Shown here piece by piece: positions 9,962-19,300 of a stretch of DNA of 64,000 nucleotides; the stretch's first letter is position 1, and every line of letters begins with the position of its first letter. Below the pieces are notes generated by a model. The model made no database searches, was not told the origin of the DNA, and was given only the letters and a program-made list of their open reading frames with translations. A program made the translations under genes and the position numbers. The DNA comes from Cupriavidus pinatubonensis (GTDB lineage: Bacteria > Pseudomonadota > Gammaproteobacteria > Burkholderiales > Burkholderiaceae), in assembly GCF_019602855.1 (NCBI RefSeq), contig NZ_CP080767.1, forward strand, positions 1,116,001 to 1,180,000, in the 5' to 3' direction.

Positions 9962-10396
9962 CTAGCTTGCGGGCATGTCGCGGCTGACCGGCATGGTGTG
10001 GTTGGGCTTCAGCACCCGGTCCGGCTCGGCGGTGCCGACGCGCGGCGCGGCGCGCAGGGTGGCGAGTGCCTGATCCATGGTGGCGTCCGGCGACGCGCTG
10101 ATCGCCGTCACCAGCCATACCCCGCCCGACAGCGGCCGCTTGACCACGAAGCGGATCGGCCCTTCGATGGTGTCGAGCAGCTTGCCCGCTTCCTCGGAGA
10201 CGATGACGTCGGGGGCAGTGAAGCGGACCATGATATCGCCCACCACGCGGTCAGCCGTAATGGCGCCACGCGGCGGTTGGGAAGGCTGGGCCTGGCACCC
10301 GGACAGCGCCAGCAGTGCCAGGGTGGCGGCCGCCGCGGCGGCCAGCGCCGGCACGAAGGCGCGCGGTCGGCTGGCAGTCGGGAGTGGGCGGGTCAT
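9962..10396 (-). CDS. Small lipoprotein resembling a subtilase propeptide
   Basis: A 144-residue protein with a basic N-terminus, an alanine-rich hydrophobic stretch and lipobox LALSGC, so probably a lipoprotein. The mature part resembles the propeptide of the neighbouring S8 protease. It starts GDIMVRF (protease: GNVIVRW), has RFVVKRPLSGGVWLVTA (protease: NLAVRRSMAGNMQLLGTA), and ends with LRAAPRVGTAEPDRVLKPNH (protease: LRQDPRVADAVPDRWLHLH). Such folds (inhibitor I9-like) can act as chaperones or inhibitors of their protease; that role is inference here. The ATG at 10396 is preceded by AGGAG. It follows recN by 63 bases on the same strand and precedes the protease gene. Not a named family that I recognise. 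Confidence 0.78.
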   Translation of the reverse strand: MTRPLPTASRPRAFVPALAAAAAATLALLALSGCQAQPSQPPRGAITADRVVGDIMVRFTAPDVIVSEEAGKLLDTIEGPIRFVVKRPLSGGVWLVTAISASPDATMDQALATLRAAPRVGTAEPDRVLKPNHTMPVSRDMPAS

Positions 10397-10459
10397 GGGT
10401 TGCTCCTGTGAATGCATGAAGATTTTGCGGTGGTGACGGATGCCGGCCCCCCTGGACGC

Positions 10460-12190
10460 TCAGCCGGCGCTGCGCCGCGAGCGCCGGCCTTCCTTGCCGC
10501 CGCCGGCCGCGCGCGCGCCTTGCGCAAGCATTTCCTCGGCGTGCTGGAGAGTGGTGGGGGTCACCGTCGCGCCGCCGAGCATGCGCGCGGTTTCCACCAC
10601 GCGGCCCGCGGCGTCTAGCGAGCGGATGCGCGAACGCGTGACAGAGCCGGCCCCATCGCCGGTAGTCTCCTTGCTGACCAGCAGGTGGTGCCCGGCCTGC
10701 GCGGCCACCTGCGGCAGATGTGTCACGCACAGGACCTGGCGTGCTCGACCGAGTTCCTGCAGGCGCCGGCCAACCACTTCGGCCACGGCGCCGCCGATGC
10801 CGGTGTCGACCTCGTCGAAGATCAGCGTGGGTGTAGGCGCGGCTTCGCTGGTGATGACCGAGATGGCCAGGCTGATGCGGGCGAGTTCGCCGCCCGACGC
10901 GACCCGTGCCAGCGGCCGGGCACTGACGCCGGCATGGCCGGCCACCAGGAATTCCATCTGTTCCAGGCCATAGCTCTGGCCTTCGTCGAGCGGATTGAGC
11001 GCCGCGACGAAGCTGCCGCCCGCCATCGACAGGCCTTGCATGGCCTCGGTGACGGCTGCGGACAGTGCTTCGGCGGCTACCTTGCGCGCCTGGCTCAGGT
11101 GCTGGGCCAGCGTCAGGTAGGCGGCCTTGGCGGCAGCCTCGCGTGCGAGCACCTTGTTGATGTCCTGCGCCGACTGGAGGTCGTCGAGCTGCTGGCGGCG
11201 CGTTACCAGTTCATCGGCGAGCTGCTCGGGCGGCAGGCGGTATTTGCGTGCCGTGGTGTGCAGCGCCTGCATGCGTTCGTTGACGGCTTCGAGCCGTTCG
11301 GGATCGAGTTCGAGCCGGTCGACATAGCGCATCAGCGAATGCGCGGCTTCCTCGGCCTGCACCTGTGCCGGTTCCAGCGCGGCCAGCACGTCGCGCAGCG
11401 ACGGGTCGACGTCGGCGAGCTGCTGCACGCGGTGGACGATGGAATTCAGTGCCGACAGCACCGAGCCGTCGGCTTCGGACAGCGCGTCGAGCGCGGCACG
11501 GCTGCCGTCGATCAGGCCCGCAGCGTGCGACAGGCGATTGTATTCGGCCTGGATTTCTTCCCATTCGCCGGCTTGCGGCGCGAGCTTTTCCAGCTCGCCG
11601 ACCTGCCATTCGAGCCGTTCGCGTTCGAGCTGCATTTCGCGCGACTGGTGCTCCACGGCCTCGCGCTGGCGCACACAGGCGCGCCATGCACGCCAGGATT
11701 CCGCCACGGCGCCAGCCTGCTGGGTCAGCCCGGCATGCGCGTCGAACAGCAGCCGCTGCGCGTCGGGGCGCAGCAGTTGCTGGTGCGCGTGCTGGCCGTG
11801 GATATCGACAAGCTGGTCGCCAACTTCGCGCAGCTGGGCAAGCGTCGCGGCCGCGCCATTGATGAAGGCCTTGCTGCGGCCGCTGCCGTCCACCGTGCGT
11901 CGCAGCAGCACCGTGCGCACGTCGCCATCCTCGTCGCCGCCGAGTTCGCGTTCCTCGAGCCACGCGTCGAGTGCCGCATGGGTCGAAAAGGTGGCGCTGA
12001 TGCTCGCGCGTGCTGAACCTTCGCGAACCACACCGGCATCGGCGCGTTCGCCGAGCACGAGTGCCAGCGCATCGATCAGGATCGACTTGCCGGCCCCGGT
12101 TTCTCCGGTGAAGACGGTGAAGCCGGACTGGAAATCGAGGTCGAGCGTATCGACGATGACGAAATCACGGATGGACAGGCTGCGCAGCAT
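10460..12190 (-). CDS. recN: DNA repair protein RecN
   Basis: An SMC-like ATPase that helps process double-strand breaks in recombinational repair. It has 576 residues, near the usual 550-570. The Walker A motif GETGAGKSILID lies near residue 30, a long central coiled-coil region follows, and the C-terminal ATPase half contains LARVASGGELARISLA (signature) and PTLIFDEVDTGIGG (Walker B with D-loop). The start MLRSLSIRDFVIVD is the usual RecN N-terminus. It lies 53 bases downstream of nadK on the same strand, a common pairing in proteobacteria. I saw no clear LexA box in the short gap, so it may depend on the nadK promoter or an unrecognised one. Confidence 0.96.
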   Translation of the reverse strand: MLRSLSIRDFVIVDTLDLDFQSGFTVFTGETGAGKSILIDALALVLGERADAGVVREGSARASISATFSTHAALDAWLEERELGGDEDGDVRTVLLRRTVDGSGRSKAFINGAAATLAQLREVGDQLVDIHGQHAHQQLLRPDAQRLLFDAHAGLTQQAGAVAESWRAWRACVRQREAVEHQSREMQLERERLEWQVGELEKLAPQAGEWEEIQAEYNRLSHAAGLIDGSRAALDALSEADGSVLSALNSIVHRVQQLADVDPSLRDVLAALEPAQVQAEEAAHSLMRYVDRLELDPERLEAVNERMQALHTTARKYRLPPEQLADELVTRRQQLDDLQSAQDINKVLAREAAAKAAYLTLAQHLSQARKVAAEALSAAVTEAMQGLSMAGGSFVAALNPLDEGQSYGLEQMEFLVAGHAGVSARPLARVASGGELARISLAISVITSEAAPTPTLIFDEVDTGIGGAVAEVVGRRLQELGRARQVLCVTHLPQVAAQAGHHLLVSKETTGDGAGSVTRSRIRSLDAAGRVVETARMLGGATVTPTTLQHAEEMLAQGARAAGGGKEGRRSRRSAG

Positions 12191-12243
12191 CGTGGCGGTG
12201 AAGGGTTTCGGTCAGTGCGGACGGAAGGCGCCGGGCCTCAGGC

Positions 12244-13161
12244 TCAGAGCCGGTTGTCCTCGGTCGGATATTCGTGCCAGTGCAGCTTCTTGCGCAGCGT
12301 AGCGTAGTAGTTGTAGCCCACCGGGTGCAGCAGCTGGATGGTCTTCTTCGAACGGCGCACGACGATGCGGTCGCCCGGCAAGAGCGAGGTCAGCGACTGC
12401 ATGTCGAAGTTGACGCTGGCATCGCGCGCGGTCGCAACCTCGATCGTAACCTCCGCCTCCTGCGGCAGCACGATCGGCCGGTTGGACAGCGAATGCGGGG
12501 CGATCGGCACGAGCACCAGGCCAGACAGCGTCGGATGCAGGATCGGGCCGCCGGCCGACAGCGCATACGCCGTCGAGCCGGTCGCGGTGGACACGATCAA
12601 GCCGTCCGAACGCTGGTTGTACATGAAATAGCCATCGACCGACACCGCCAGTTCGACCATGCCGGAAATGCCCGAGCGGTTGACGACCACGTCGTTGAGC
12701 GCCAGCGCCGAGAAAATCGGGCTGTCGTCGCGCACCACGCTCGATTCCAGCAGCAGCCGGGTCTCGGCCTCGTAGCGCCCCCCCAGCATGTCAGGCAGCA
12801 CGGATTGCACGTCTTCGAGCGGGATGTCGGTCATGAAACCGAGCCGGCCATGGTTGACGCCGATCAGCGGCACATTGTGGCCGGCAAGCTGTCGGGCGAT
12901 GCCGAGCAGTGTGCCGTCGCCACCGAGCACCACGGCCACGTCCGCTTCCCGGCCGATCTCCTCGGCGGTCAGGGCCGGGTAGCCCGTCAGGCCGGTGGCC
13001 AGTGAGGTCTCACGCTCGAAGACAACATCCTGGCCATTCCGGAGGATGTAGGACGCAAGCTCCTCCAGCGGGCCTTCGATGCCGGCAGTCGAGTACCGGC
13101 CCACGAGGGCCACGGTCTTGAATGGGGTGCGCAAGGCGCTGGTTTTCTGGGGGGCAGACAT
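12244..13161 (-). CDS. nadK: NAD kinase
   Basis: Phosphorylates NAD to NADP in the cytoplasm, the only route to NADP. From the ATG at 13161 ([14 protein letters not shown]) the protein has 305 residues, matching the family. The diagnostic motifs are present: [14 protein letters not shown] (the GGDGT nucleotide-binding loop), [21 protein letters not shown] and [16 protein letters not shown]. The frame is open to 13302, but that extension would overlap hrcA on the other strand and is unlike NAD kinases. It is divergent from hrcA across about 110 bases and leads into recN. Confidence 0.95.
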   Translation of the reverse strand: MSAPQKTSALRTPFKTVALVGRYSTAGIEGPLEELASYILRNGQDVVFERETSLATGLTGYPALTAEEIGREADVAVVLGGDGTLLGIARQLAGHNVPLIGVNHGRLGFMTDIPLEDVQSVLPDMLGGRYEAETRLLLESSVVRDDSPIFSALALNDVVVNRSGISGMVELAVSVDGYFMYNQRSDGLIVSTATGSTAYALSAGGPILHPTLSGLVLVPIAPHSLSNRPIVLPQEAEVTIEVATARDASVNFDMQSLTSLLPGDRIVVRRSKKTIQLLHPVGYNYYATLRKKLHWHEYPTEDNRL

Positions 13162-13273
13162 GCCGGGATTAGACCATACCGCTGTGACCGTTGTCAGCAT
13201 GGGCCGGGCGCGCCACCGGGCACCGGCCGCGCGGGCGCCCGAAGCTGTAAAACTTGCGTAAAATCGGGGCATC

Positions 13274-14311
13274 ATGGATGAACGTTCCAAAACGCTGCTC
13301 AAGACCCTGATCGAGCGCTACATTGCCGAAGGCCAGCCGGTCGGTTCCCGGACCTTGTCCAAGTACTCCGGACTGGACCTGTCGCCGGCCACCATCCGCA
13401 ATGTGATGTCCGATCTGGAGGAGATGGGCTTCATCTCCAGTCCGCATACGTCGGCGGGGCGGATCCCCACGCCGCGCGGGTATCGCCTGTTCGTCGACAC
13501 CATGCTGACGGTCAAGCCGATCGAGCGCGGCGGCCTGGAAATGACCGAACTGGCCGGCCAGATCCAGGGCCAGCTCGGCGGCCAGCAACTCGGGCCGCAG
13601 CGCATGATCACGGCGGCGGCGCGCACGCTGTCGAACCTCTCGCACTTCGCCGGCGTAGTCATGACCCCGCGGCGCGCGCAGTCGTTCCGGCAGGTCGAAT
13701 TCATGCGGTTGTCGGACAAGCGCATCCTGCTGATCATCGTCAGCCCGGAAGGCGACGTGCAGAACCGGATCATCCAGACCGAACTGTCGTACACGCCGGC
13801 GCAGCTGATCGAAGCGGCGAACTTCTTCAACGCGCACTATGCGGGCATGAGCTTCGATGCCGTGCGCGACCACCTGCGCGTGGAGCTGCAGGACCTGCGC
13901 CGCGACATGTCGCAGTTGATGCAGGCGGCGGTCGAGGCAGGCAGCAGCGCCATGGAAGAAGAAGACGACCACCTCTATATCAGCGGCGAACGCAAGCTGC
14001 TCGAGGTCGAGGACCTGGCTTCCAGCATGGACAAGCTGCGGCGGCTGTTCGATGTGTTCGAGCACAAGACCAGCCTGCTCCAGCTTCTGGACGTGTCCAG
14101 CCATGCTCAGGGCGTGCAGATCTTCATCGGCGGCGAAAGCCAGCTCGTGCCGATCGAGGAAATGGCCGTGATCACCGCGCCCTATGAGGTCGACGGGCAG
14201 ATCGTCGGTACGCTGGGGGTCATCGGCCCGACCCGCATGGCCTATGAGCGCGTGATTCCGATTGTCGACATCACCGCGCGCCTGCTCTCGAGTGCACTGA
14301 GCCAGAACTAG
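13274..14311 (+). CDS. hrcA: Heat-inducible transcription repressor HrcA
   Basis: Represses heat-shock genes by binding the CIRCE inverted repeat and depends on GroEL for activity. The 345-residue protein begins [20 protein letters not shown], with the winged helix-turn-helix in the first 80 residues ([20 protein letters not shown]) and a GAF-like/dimerisation region after it ([14 protein letters not shown]). It heads a plus-strand series with hemH, hslR and grpE. I could not find a CIRCE element (TTAGCACTC with its mirror) before hrcA or grpE in this window, so its targets are probably elsewhere. Confidence 0.95.
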   Translation: MDERSKTLLKTLIERYIAEGQPVGSRTLSKYSGLDLSPATIRNVMSDLEEMGFISSPHTSAGRIPTPRGYRLFVDTMLTVKPIERGGLEMTELAGQIQGQLGGQQLGPQRMITAAARTLSNLSHFAGVVMTPRRAQSFRQVEFMRLSDKRILLIIVSPEGDVQNRIIQTELSYTPAQLIEAANFFNAHYAGMSFDAVRDHLRVELQDLRRDMSQLMQAAVEAGSSAMEEEDDHLYISGERKLLEVEDLASSMDKLRRLFDVFEHKTSLLQLLDVSSHAQGVQIFIGGESQLVPIEEMAVITAPYEVDGQIVGTLGVIGPTRMAYERVIPIVDITARLLSSALSQN

Positions 14312-14393
14312 GACCCGTCCGACGGGTCACACAGTCTGCGTCCCCATTTCCACAGCCCGGCGGCCTTGGCTGCCCGGCCATACCGGAAGCGAC

Positions 14394-15509
14394 ATGACGT
14401 TTTCTCCCGAACCGGCCTACCAGCACGGCCAGGCGCCGCGCACGGCCATTTTGCTAGTCAACTTAGGCACCCCCGATGCGCCGACCCCGAAGGCGGTGGG
14501 GCGCTATCTGAAGGAATTCCTGTCCGATCCGCGCGTGGTCGAGATTCCGCGCCTGGCCTGGCTGCCGTTGCTGTACGGTGTGATTCTGCCGCTGCGCGCG
14601 CGTGCGTCGGCACTCAAGTACGAATCGATCTGGCTGCGCGAGGCGCATATGACCGGATCGCCGCTGCTCGTGTACAGCGAGCGCCAGGCGCACGCGCTGC
14701 AGCGCCTGCTGAACCAGCAGGGCTACGAGCTTACAGTTGCATGCGCAATGCGCTACGGCAATCCGTCGATTGCTTCCGTGCTGGAAGCACTGCGCCGCCA
14801 GGGCACGGAACAGGTTCTGGTGCTGCCCATGTACCCGCAGTACTCCGGTACCACCACGGCCACCGCATTCGACGAGGTGTTTCGCGTGCTCGGCCAGTGG
14901 CGCAACCAGCCAGAAATCCGGCTCGTGAAGCATTTCCATGACCATCCCGCCTATATCGCGGCGCTCCACCAGCAGGTCGGCGCATACTGGGCGCAGCACG
15001 GCACGCCTGATTTCGCGCGCGGCGATAAGCTGATCCTGTCGTTTCACGGCGTGCCGCGCCGAACGCTGGAATTAGGCGATCCCTACCATTGCGAGTGCCT
15101 GAAGACCGGCCGGCTGCTTGGCGACGCCCTGGGCTTGCAGCCGGGGCAGTATCAGGTGACGTTTCAGTCTCGCTTTGGCAAAGCCGAGTGGTTGCAGCCC
15201 TATACCGCCCCGACATTGGCCGAACTCGGCAAGGTCGGTGCGGGCCGGGTCGATGTGTTTTGCCCGGGTTTTCCGGCTGACTGCATCGAGACACTGGAAG
15301 AAATCGCCATGGAAGGGCAAACCGAATTTATGGTCGCCGGCGGCAAGACGTTCCATTTCATCCCATGCATGAACGACGCGCAGCCCTGGATTTCCGCACT
15401 GGCCGAGATTGCCTTGCAGCACGTGCAGGGCTGGCCGCTGAACATGCCGCATGCGCATGAACTCGAAGCGCGCCGCAGTCGCGCGCAGACCCGTGGAGCC
15501 GCAGCATGA
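14394..15509 (+). CDS. hemH: Ferrochelatase
   Basis: Inserts Fe2+ into protoporphyrin IX in the last step of heme synthesis. The 371-residue protein begins with the family N-terminus [18 protein letters not shown] and carries the active-site segment [20 protein letters not shown], with the catalytic His, and [16 protein letters not shown] with the conserved Glu. The stop codon overlaps the start of hslR as ATGA, so the two are translationally coupled. hrcA lies 82 bases upstream. Confidence 0.96.
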   Translation: MTFSPEPAYQHGQAPRTAILLVNLGTPDAPTPKAVGRYLKEFLSDPRVVEIPRLAWLPLLYGVILPLRARASALKYESIWLREAHMTGSPLLVYSERQAHALQRLLNQQGYELTVACAMRYGNPSIASVLEALRRQGTEQVLVLPMYPQYSGTTTATAFDEVFRVLGQWRNQPEIRLVKHFHDHPAYIAALHQQVGAYWAQHGTPDFARGDKLILSFHGVPRRTLELGDPYHCECLKTGRLLGDALGLQPGQYQVTFQSRFGKAEWLQPYTAPTLAELGKVGAGRVDVFCPGFPADCIETLEEIAMEGQTEFMVAGGKTFHFIPCMNDAQPWISALAEIALQHVQGWPLNMPHAHELEARRSRAQTRGAAA

Positions 15510-15901
15510 ATGTCAGTTTCGAACCCGATGCCCGCCTGCGTATCGACAAATGGTTATGGTGCGCGCGCTTCTTCAAGACGCGCTCGTTGGCGGCCGAGGC
15601 CGTGGAGCGCGGCAAGGTGACGGTCAATGGCCAGCCGTGCAAGAATTCGCGCGAGGTCAAGCCCGGCGACACGATCGTGCTGGAAGCCCACCAGCAGCGC
15701 TGGGAACTGGTGGTGAAGGGCATTGCGCCAGCGCGCGGTTCGGCGCCGGTGGCGCAGACGCTGTATGCCGAGACGGAAGCCAGCCAGGCGCGCCGCCAGG
15801 CCGAGACGGAGCAGCGGCGCTACCAGCCTGAACCGTCGTCCCAGTTACAGGGCCGCCCGACCAAGCGGGACCGCCGGCGCATCGATGATTTTAGAAACTG
15901 A
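15506..15901 (+). CDS. hslR: RNA-binding S4 domain heat-shock protein (Hsp15/HslR)
   Basis: A 131-residue basic protein with an S4 RNA-binding domain in its first 60 residues ([20 protein letters not shown], then [21 protein letters not shown]) and a charged, glutamine- and arginine-rich tail. Hsp15 binds free 50S subunits that carry nascent chains after heat shock and helps recycle them. The start overlaps the hemH stop by four bases (ATGA). Its place between hrcA/hemH and grpE fits a heat-shock neighbourhood. Confidence 0.9.
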   Translation: MNVSFEPDARLRIDKWLWCARFFKTRSLAAEAVERGKVTVNGQPCKNSREVKPGDTIVLEAHQQRWELVVKGIAPARGSAPVAQTLYAETEASQARRQAETEQRRYQPEPSSQLQGRPTKRDRRRIDDFRN

Positions 15902-15972
15902 TACAACAACGCGGCCTAACCAGCAGAAACCGGTCGGCCGCGCGGGCAGAATCGACGTCAACCGCGATGGCT

Positions 15973-16131
15973 TTAAGGGTTGACGTATTGGACGATGTAA
16001 TGTTTGAACACAGCCTTGCCGCTGCCATACTCGGTATCGCGCGGCGTCAGCGCGCCGGACAGGCAGATAAAGACCGTCATTACCGACAGTGCGGCAAGCA
16101 GGCAGAGCGTCACGACAGGCAGCTTGTGCAT
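15973..16131 (-). CDS. Small single-pass membrane protein, unknown function
   Basis: A 52-residue frame starting MHKLPVVTLCLLAALSVMTV, with one hydrophobic helix (about residues 4-25) and a short polar tail (about 26-52) ending in YIVQYVNP. AAAGGTGG sits 4-5 bases before the ATG as a plausible ribosome binding site. It lies on the minus strand between hslR and grpE, antisense to their likely direction of transcription. I do not recognise the family. The hydrophobic helix and ribosome binding site favour a real gene, but at this length chance remains possible. Confidence 0.5.
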   Translation of the reverse strand: MHKLPVVTLCLLAALSVMTVFICLSGALTPRDTEYGSGKAVFKHYIVQYVNP

Positions 16132-16301
16132 GGCCCACCTTTCGGAAGAGGCACAAATGTGAATCAACTCCGGCCCCCCGGTATTTTTGTCATTTTTCTT
16201 AATAAGAATCTTAGTGAGTGCAGTGCACCAAAGCAATAAGCGGTCGATTGCATAAGGGGGGCGTTTGTAACGGTGTGTTTCGGGGTCTCTTTGCAACCAC
16301 T

Positions 16302-16331
16302 CTTGAAAACTCACGGTTTGGTACAACATCC
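16302..16331 (+). promoter_or_regulatory. Possible sigma-32 (heat-shock) promoter for grpE
   Basis: CTTGAAA at 16302-16308 matches the sigma-32 -35 consensus exactly. After 15 bases, CAACATCC (16324-16331) is a partial match to the -10 consensus CCCCATNT. It ends about 70 bases before the grpE ATG. The -35 is seen; promoter function is inference. Confidence 0.45.
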
Positions 16332-16402
16332 TCGTGACACCGCCGATTTACCCACCGCGGCCCGCATTGGCCGGTCGCGACAATGTATTGATACGGATCG
16401 AC

Positions 16403-16957
16403 ATGGAAGAACAGAAGCAGACGCCATCCACCCCGACGCCTGACACGGCCGCCGAAGCGGCCGTCAACGCCGCAACGGCCGCGCCCGAGACTGCCGGCGC
16501 GGATGACGTGGCGGCGCAGCTTGCCGCGCTGGAAGCTAAGGCGCGCGAGCACTACGACATGTACGTGCGTGCCGTCGCGGAGGGTGAAAACATCCGCCGC
16601 CGGGCACAGGAAGACGTGTCCAAGGCGCACAAGTTCGCCATCGAGAATTTTGCCGACAATCTGCTGCCCGTGATGGACAGCCTGCAAGCCGCGCTCGCCG
16701 ACGGCTCGGGCGATATCGCCAAGCTGCGTGAAGGTGTCGAGTTGACCGCGCGCCAGCTGTCGGCAGCCTTCGAGCGCGGCAAGATCGTCGAACTGAACCC
16801 GGTCGGCGAAAAGTTCGACCCGCATCGCCACCAGGCCATCTCGATGGTCCCGTCCGAGCAGGAGTCGAACACGGTCGTGACCGTGCTGCAGCGCGGCTAC
16901 ACGATTGCGGATCGCGTGCTGCGTCCGGCGCTGGTGACAGTATCGGCCCCTAAGTAA
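16403..16957 (+). CDS. grpE: Nucleotide exchange factor GrpE
   Basis: Co-chaperone that releases ADP from DnaK. From ATG 16403 (MEEQKQ) it has 184 residues, the family size. An Ala/Thr-rich flexible N-terminus is followed by the long dimerising helix (about 60-120, with [19 protein letters not shown]) and the beta-wing domain ending in [18 protein letters not shown], a typical GrpE C-terminus. The frame is open to 16334, but MEEQ is the usual kind of start. A heat-shock-type promoter lies upstream. Unusually for this group, dnaK and dnaJ do not follow. Confidence 0.95.
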   Translation: MEEQKQTPSTPTPDTAAEAAVNAATAAPETAGADDVAAQLAALEAKAREHYDMYVRAVAEGENIRRRAQEDVSKAHKFAIENFADNLLPVMDSLQAALADGSGDIAKLREGVELTARQLSAAFERGKIVELNPVGEKFDPHRHQAISMVPSEQESNTVVTVLQRGYTIADRVLRPALVTVSAPK

Positions 16958-17003
16958 GCGGTAGCGGCGGGCGCGGCTGATGCGCCCGCAGGCTCTGCCC
17001 AAC

Positions 17004-17036
17004 GACGCCCCAGCGCCATCCTGGCCCTGGGGCGTC
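17004..17036. terminator. Hairpin after grpE
   Basis: A perfect 10-bp inverted repeat, GACGCCCCAG and CTGGGGCGTC, with a 13-base loop, lies between grpE and the thioredoxin-like gene. There is no clear run of U after it (TTGCC), so it may be a weak terminator or an mRNA-end stabiliser. Confidence 0.45.
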
Positions 17037-17058
17037 TTGCCATTCCGCGAGGTATGAC

Positions 17059-17484
17059 ATGAGCGATGCAGCAGCCGGAACCTCCGCGTCCTCCGACGCG
17101 CACCCTGACCACCGCGCGTTCGACGCACTCGGCATGCAGTCGGTGGACAGCACGTCGATCGACGCCGCCGTGGCCGCGGCCGGGGACAAGCTGGTATGCG
17201 TATTTTTCTGGGGCGTGGACTGTTTCAACTGCGAGATGGCGAAGAAGGCCATGCTGGCTAATCCGGAGCCGATCCGCGCGCTGGACCTGCACTGGCTCCA
17301 TGCCAATGTCTACGCGCATCCCGACCTTGGCCGGCGCTTCGGGCTGCATGGCATCCCGGTCTTCATGTTTTTCCGGAATGGCAAGAAGCTTGGCCGGGCT
17401 ACCGGCTGGCATGGCCATGGCCAGTTTGCGGCGGCCGTGGCCAATGCGCGTCTGAAGTCGGAAGGCAAGCCGCTGGCCGGTTAG
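17059..17484 (+). CDS. Thioredoxin-fold protein
   Basis: A 141-residue cytoplasmic-looking protein without a signal peptide. The thioredoxin fold is shown by the redox motif CFNC (FFWGVDCFNCEMAKKAM, about residue 56) and the cis-proline loop HGIPVFMFF. The spacer FN is unlike the GP of true thioredoxins, so it is probably a thiol reductase with a special partner. It lies 101 bases after grpE and converges on pldA, whose stop is 4 bases away. In related genomes I recall a similar gene next to grpE. Confidence 0.85.
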   Translation: MSDAAAGTSASSDAHPDHRAFDALGMQSVDSTSIDAAVAAAGDKLVCVFFWGVDCFNCEMAKKAMLANPEPIRALDLHWLHANVYAHPDLGRRFGLHGIPVFMFFRNGKKLGRATGWHGHGQFAAAVANARLKSEGKPLAG

Positions 17485-17488
17485 CCAG

Positions 17489-18742
17489 TTAGCGGGACAG
17501 CGCATAGCCGAGCCGGAACTGCCACGGAACCTTCTGGTTGTAGTCGAGCAGGCTTTCCCCGTAGCCGACGAAATATCCCGCCATCAGATACCCGGCCGTG
17601 CCCGGGATCAGCCGAGCGAGCGGATAGGTGACGCGCGCGTCGACGCTGCCGTACCACTTGCGCGTGCCTTTGCGCACGGTCGCGGCGAATTCCCACGAAT
17701 CCGCTTTGCCATAAGCCAGCTCCAGATCCATGTAGCCGCGGTAGTGCGCGATGTCGGGGTTGTCGTTCTTTTCCAGGTAGGCGTAGAGCTTGGGCGCGAC
17801 GCGCCAGTGCCAGTCGTTCTGGTCGCCGAAATAGAAGGCCGGCTTGAGAAAGACCGTGTTGATGCTGCGTGATTGGTCGCCGTCGCGCCCGTTGGACTCG
17901 TGCTCGAATCCGGTGCCTAGCGACAGGCGGCTGATGGCGCGGTTATGCACGCCGGTGTCCGACAGGTAGTAATAGAAACTCGGTCGGTAGTTGGTGTCGC
18001 GGAACGGTTTGGACTCCTGCGACAAGTCCCACAGCGAGAACTGCGTGTACCCGAAGTAGAGATTGTCGATCAAGCGTCGCGACGCCGGATCCGTGCCTTC
18101 GAAGATCCGGTACTTGAAGCTGAGCTGGAACTTCGCGTTGCCGCCGTCGTGCGCGCCGACGATGAAGTACATCGGATCGTTGAACGACAGGCGCGCGCTG
18201 TCGCGCAGGTCGACGGGCGCGGGTGCCGGCTGGGTGGCCGAGGCGACGGTGACTATTGGTGCTGGTGTTTCGGCGGACTGGATCTGACGGGCCGGCGCGG
18301 ATGGGGCGGTGGCCAATGGCGCAGCGGCAGGCTGGTCAGGCGCCGCCTGTTGGTTCAGCGTGACGAGCACCGGTGCAGCGTCGATGCCGGTGGCATCCAG
18401 GCGCACCGTGCCGCGCAGCCCGGGCGGCAGCTCCGCCGCATAGCGGATCGTCCGGTTTTCGCCCTTGCGCAAGGAAAGAATGGCGGGGCCTGGCTCCGTG
18501 CGCCGCAGCACAAGCTTCACGGGCGCCTGCAAATCGCCCGAGACCGTGACTTCAAGCGTGTCAGGTACCGCGTACCGCCGGGTGCCGGTTTCCGCGCTGA
18601 TCAGCAGGGTGAGCGAGAGTGGCCGGGTGCCGTCGATGACGCGGGGAGGCTGGAGCATCGAGACCGCTGCGTGGCCTGAGAGGGGCCAGGTGCAAGCGAA
18701 CAGCAGGCAAAGCCGTCCCCAGGTCGTTGAAGTCTGGAGCAT
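17489..18742 (-). CDS. pldA: Outer membrane phospholipase A (OMPLA)
   Basis: Hydrolyses phospholipids that stray into the outer leaflet of the outer membrane. The 417-residue precursor has a signal peptide (about 1-25, ending SGHAA) and an extra, Pro/Ala-rich N-terminal region (to about 190) with a beta domain. The 12-stranded barrel follows, holding the active-site segment GFEHESNGRDGDQSRSINT, where His and Ser of HES and the Asn further on form the His-Ser-Asn triad. The barrel ends in an aromatic/basic C-terminus (LGYALSR). It is longer than E. coli PldA (289) because of the N-terminal region, a form seen in other beta-proteobacteria. Confidence 0.93.
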   Translation of the reverse strand: MLQTSTTWGRLCLLFACTWPLSGHAAVSMLQPPRVIDGTRPLSLTLLISAETGTRRYAVPDTLEVTVSGDLQAPVKLVLRRTEPGPAILSLRKGENRTIRYAAELPPGLRGTVRLDATGIDAAPVLVTLNQQAAPDQPAAAPLATAPSAPARQIQSAETPAPIVTVASATQPAPAPVDLRDSARLSFNDPMYFIVGAHDGGNAKFQLSFKYRIFEGTDPASRRLIDNLYFGYTQFSLWDLSQESKPFRDTNYRPSFYYYLSDTGVHNRAISRLSLGTGFEHESNGRDGDQSRSINTVFLKPAFYFGDQNDWHWRVAPKLYAYLEKNDNPDIAHYRGYMDLELAYGKADSWEFAATVRKGTRKWYGSVDARVTYPLARLIPGTAGYLMAGYFVGYGESLLDYNQKVPWQFRLGYALSR

Positions 18743-18868
18743 GTCGGTAGGCGCCTTGTCCGGCTGGACGGGCGCAGGCGGATGGCAATGCGCGTAAGCC
18801 TACCACGTCACTCGAGAGCGTTTGTGACGAATTGTACGCAGGCTGCGGGCCCGTCTGGCCGTACGAGG

Positions 18869-19300
18869 TTAGCGCGATGCGCGGCGCCGTACGGCGTCGA
18901 CGTATTGCGCGCCGTCGGGCGGCAGCCCCGAACGCTGTGCCTGCCACAACATCTCTCCCAGGCACTCCATGATCTGGTGCTGGGCTTCGTGTGGCGAATC
19001 GAGCCGCTGTGTCAGGGCTTCATAAGCCTGGCGGATGCCCGGGGGCTGGTCGATCGACACCTGTTCCGAGATCGACAGGTGCATGGACAAATGCAGAAAG
19101 GGATTGGTCTGGCCCTGCTCGGGGGTGTAGTCCTGTGCCAGAGCGCCTTCAGTATCGGTGAGCAGCGCGTGGTACTCAGGGTGCTCGCGGATCCAGTCGA
19201 CGGCAATGGCTTCCAGCGGGGTCAGGACGCCGCCGGTGAGTTGCTTCTGCCAGGCATCGCAGAAAAATCGGCGGACTTCTTCTCGGGACGGATTGAACAT
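18869..19300 (-). CDS. DUF1841 family protein
   Basis: A 143-residue soluble protein starting MFNPSREEVRRFFCDAW. It has the conserved stretch NPFLHLSMHLSISEQVSIDQ typical of DUF1841, found across beta- and gamma-proteobacteria with no assigned function. The frame is open to 19357, but the ATG at 19300 gives the family N-terminus. It is divergent from the EamA transporter gene, and pldA lies downstream on the same strand after 126 bases. Confidence 0.85.
   Translation of the reverse strand: MFNPSREEVRRFFCDAWQKQLTGGVLTPLEAIAVDWIREHPEYHALLTDTEGALAQDYTPEQGQTNPFLHLSMHLSISEQVSIDQPPGIRQAYEALTQRLDSPHEAQHQIMECLGEMLWQAQRSGLPPDGAQYVDAVRRRASR

Noticed and set aside
13162..13273. Possible CIRCE element before hrcA
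   Set aside because: No TTAGCACTC or its mirror GAGTGCTAA could be found here or before grpE.
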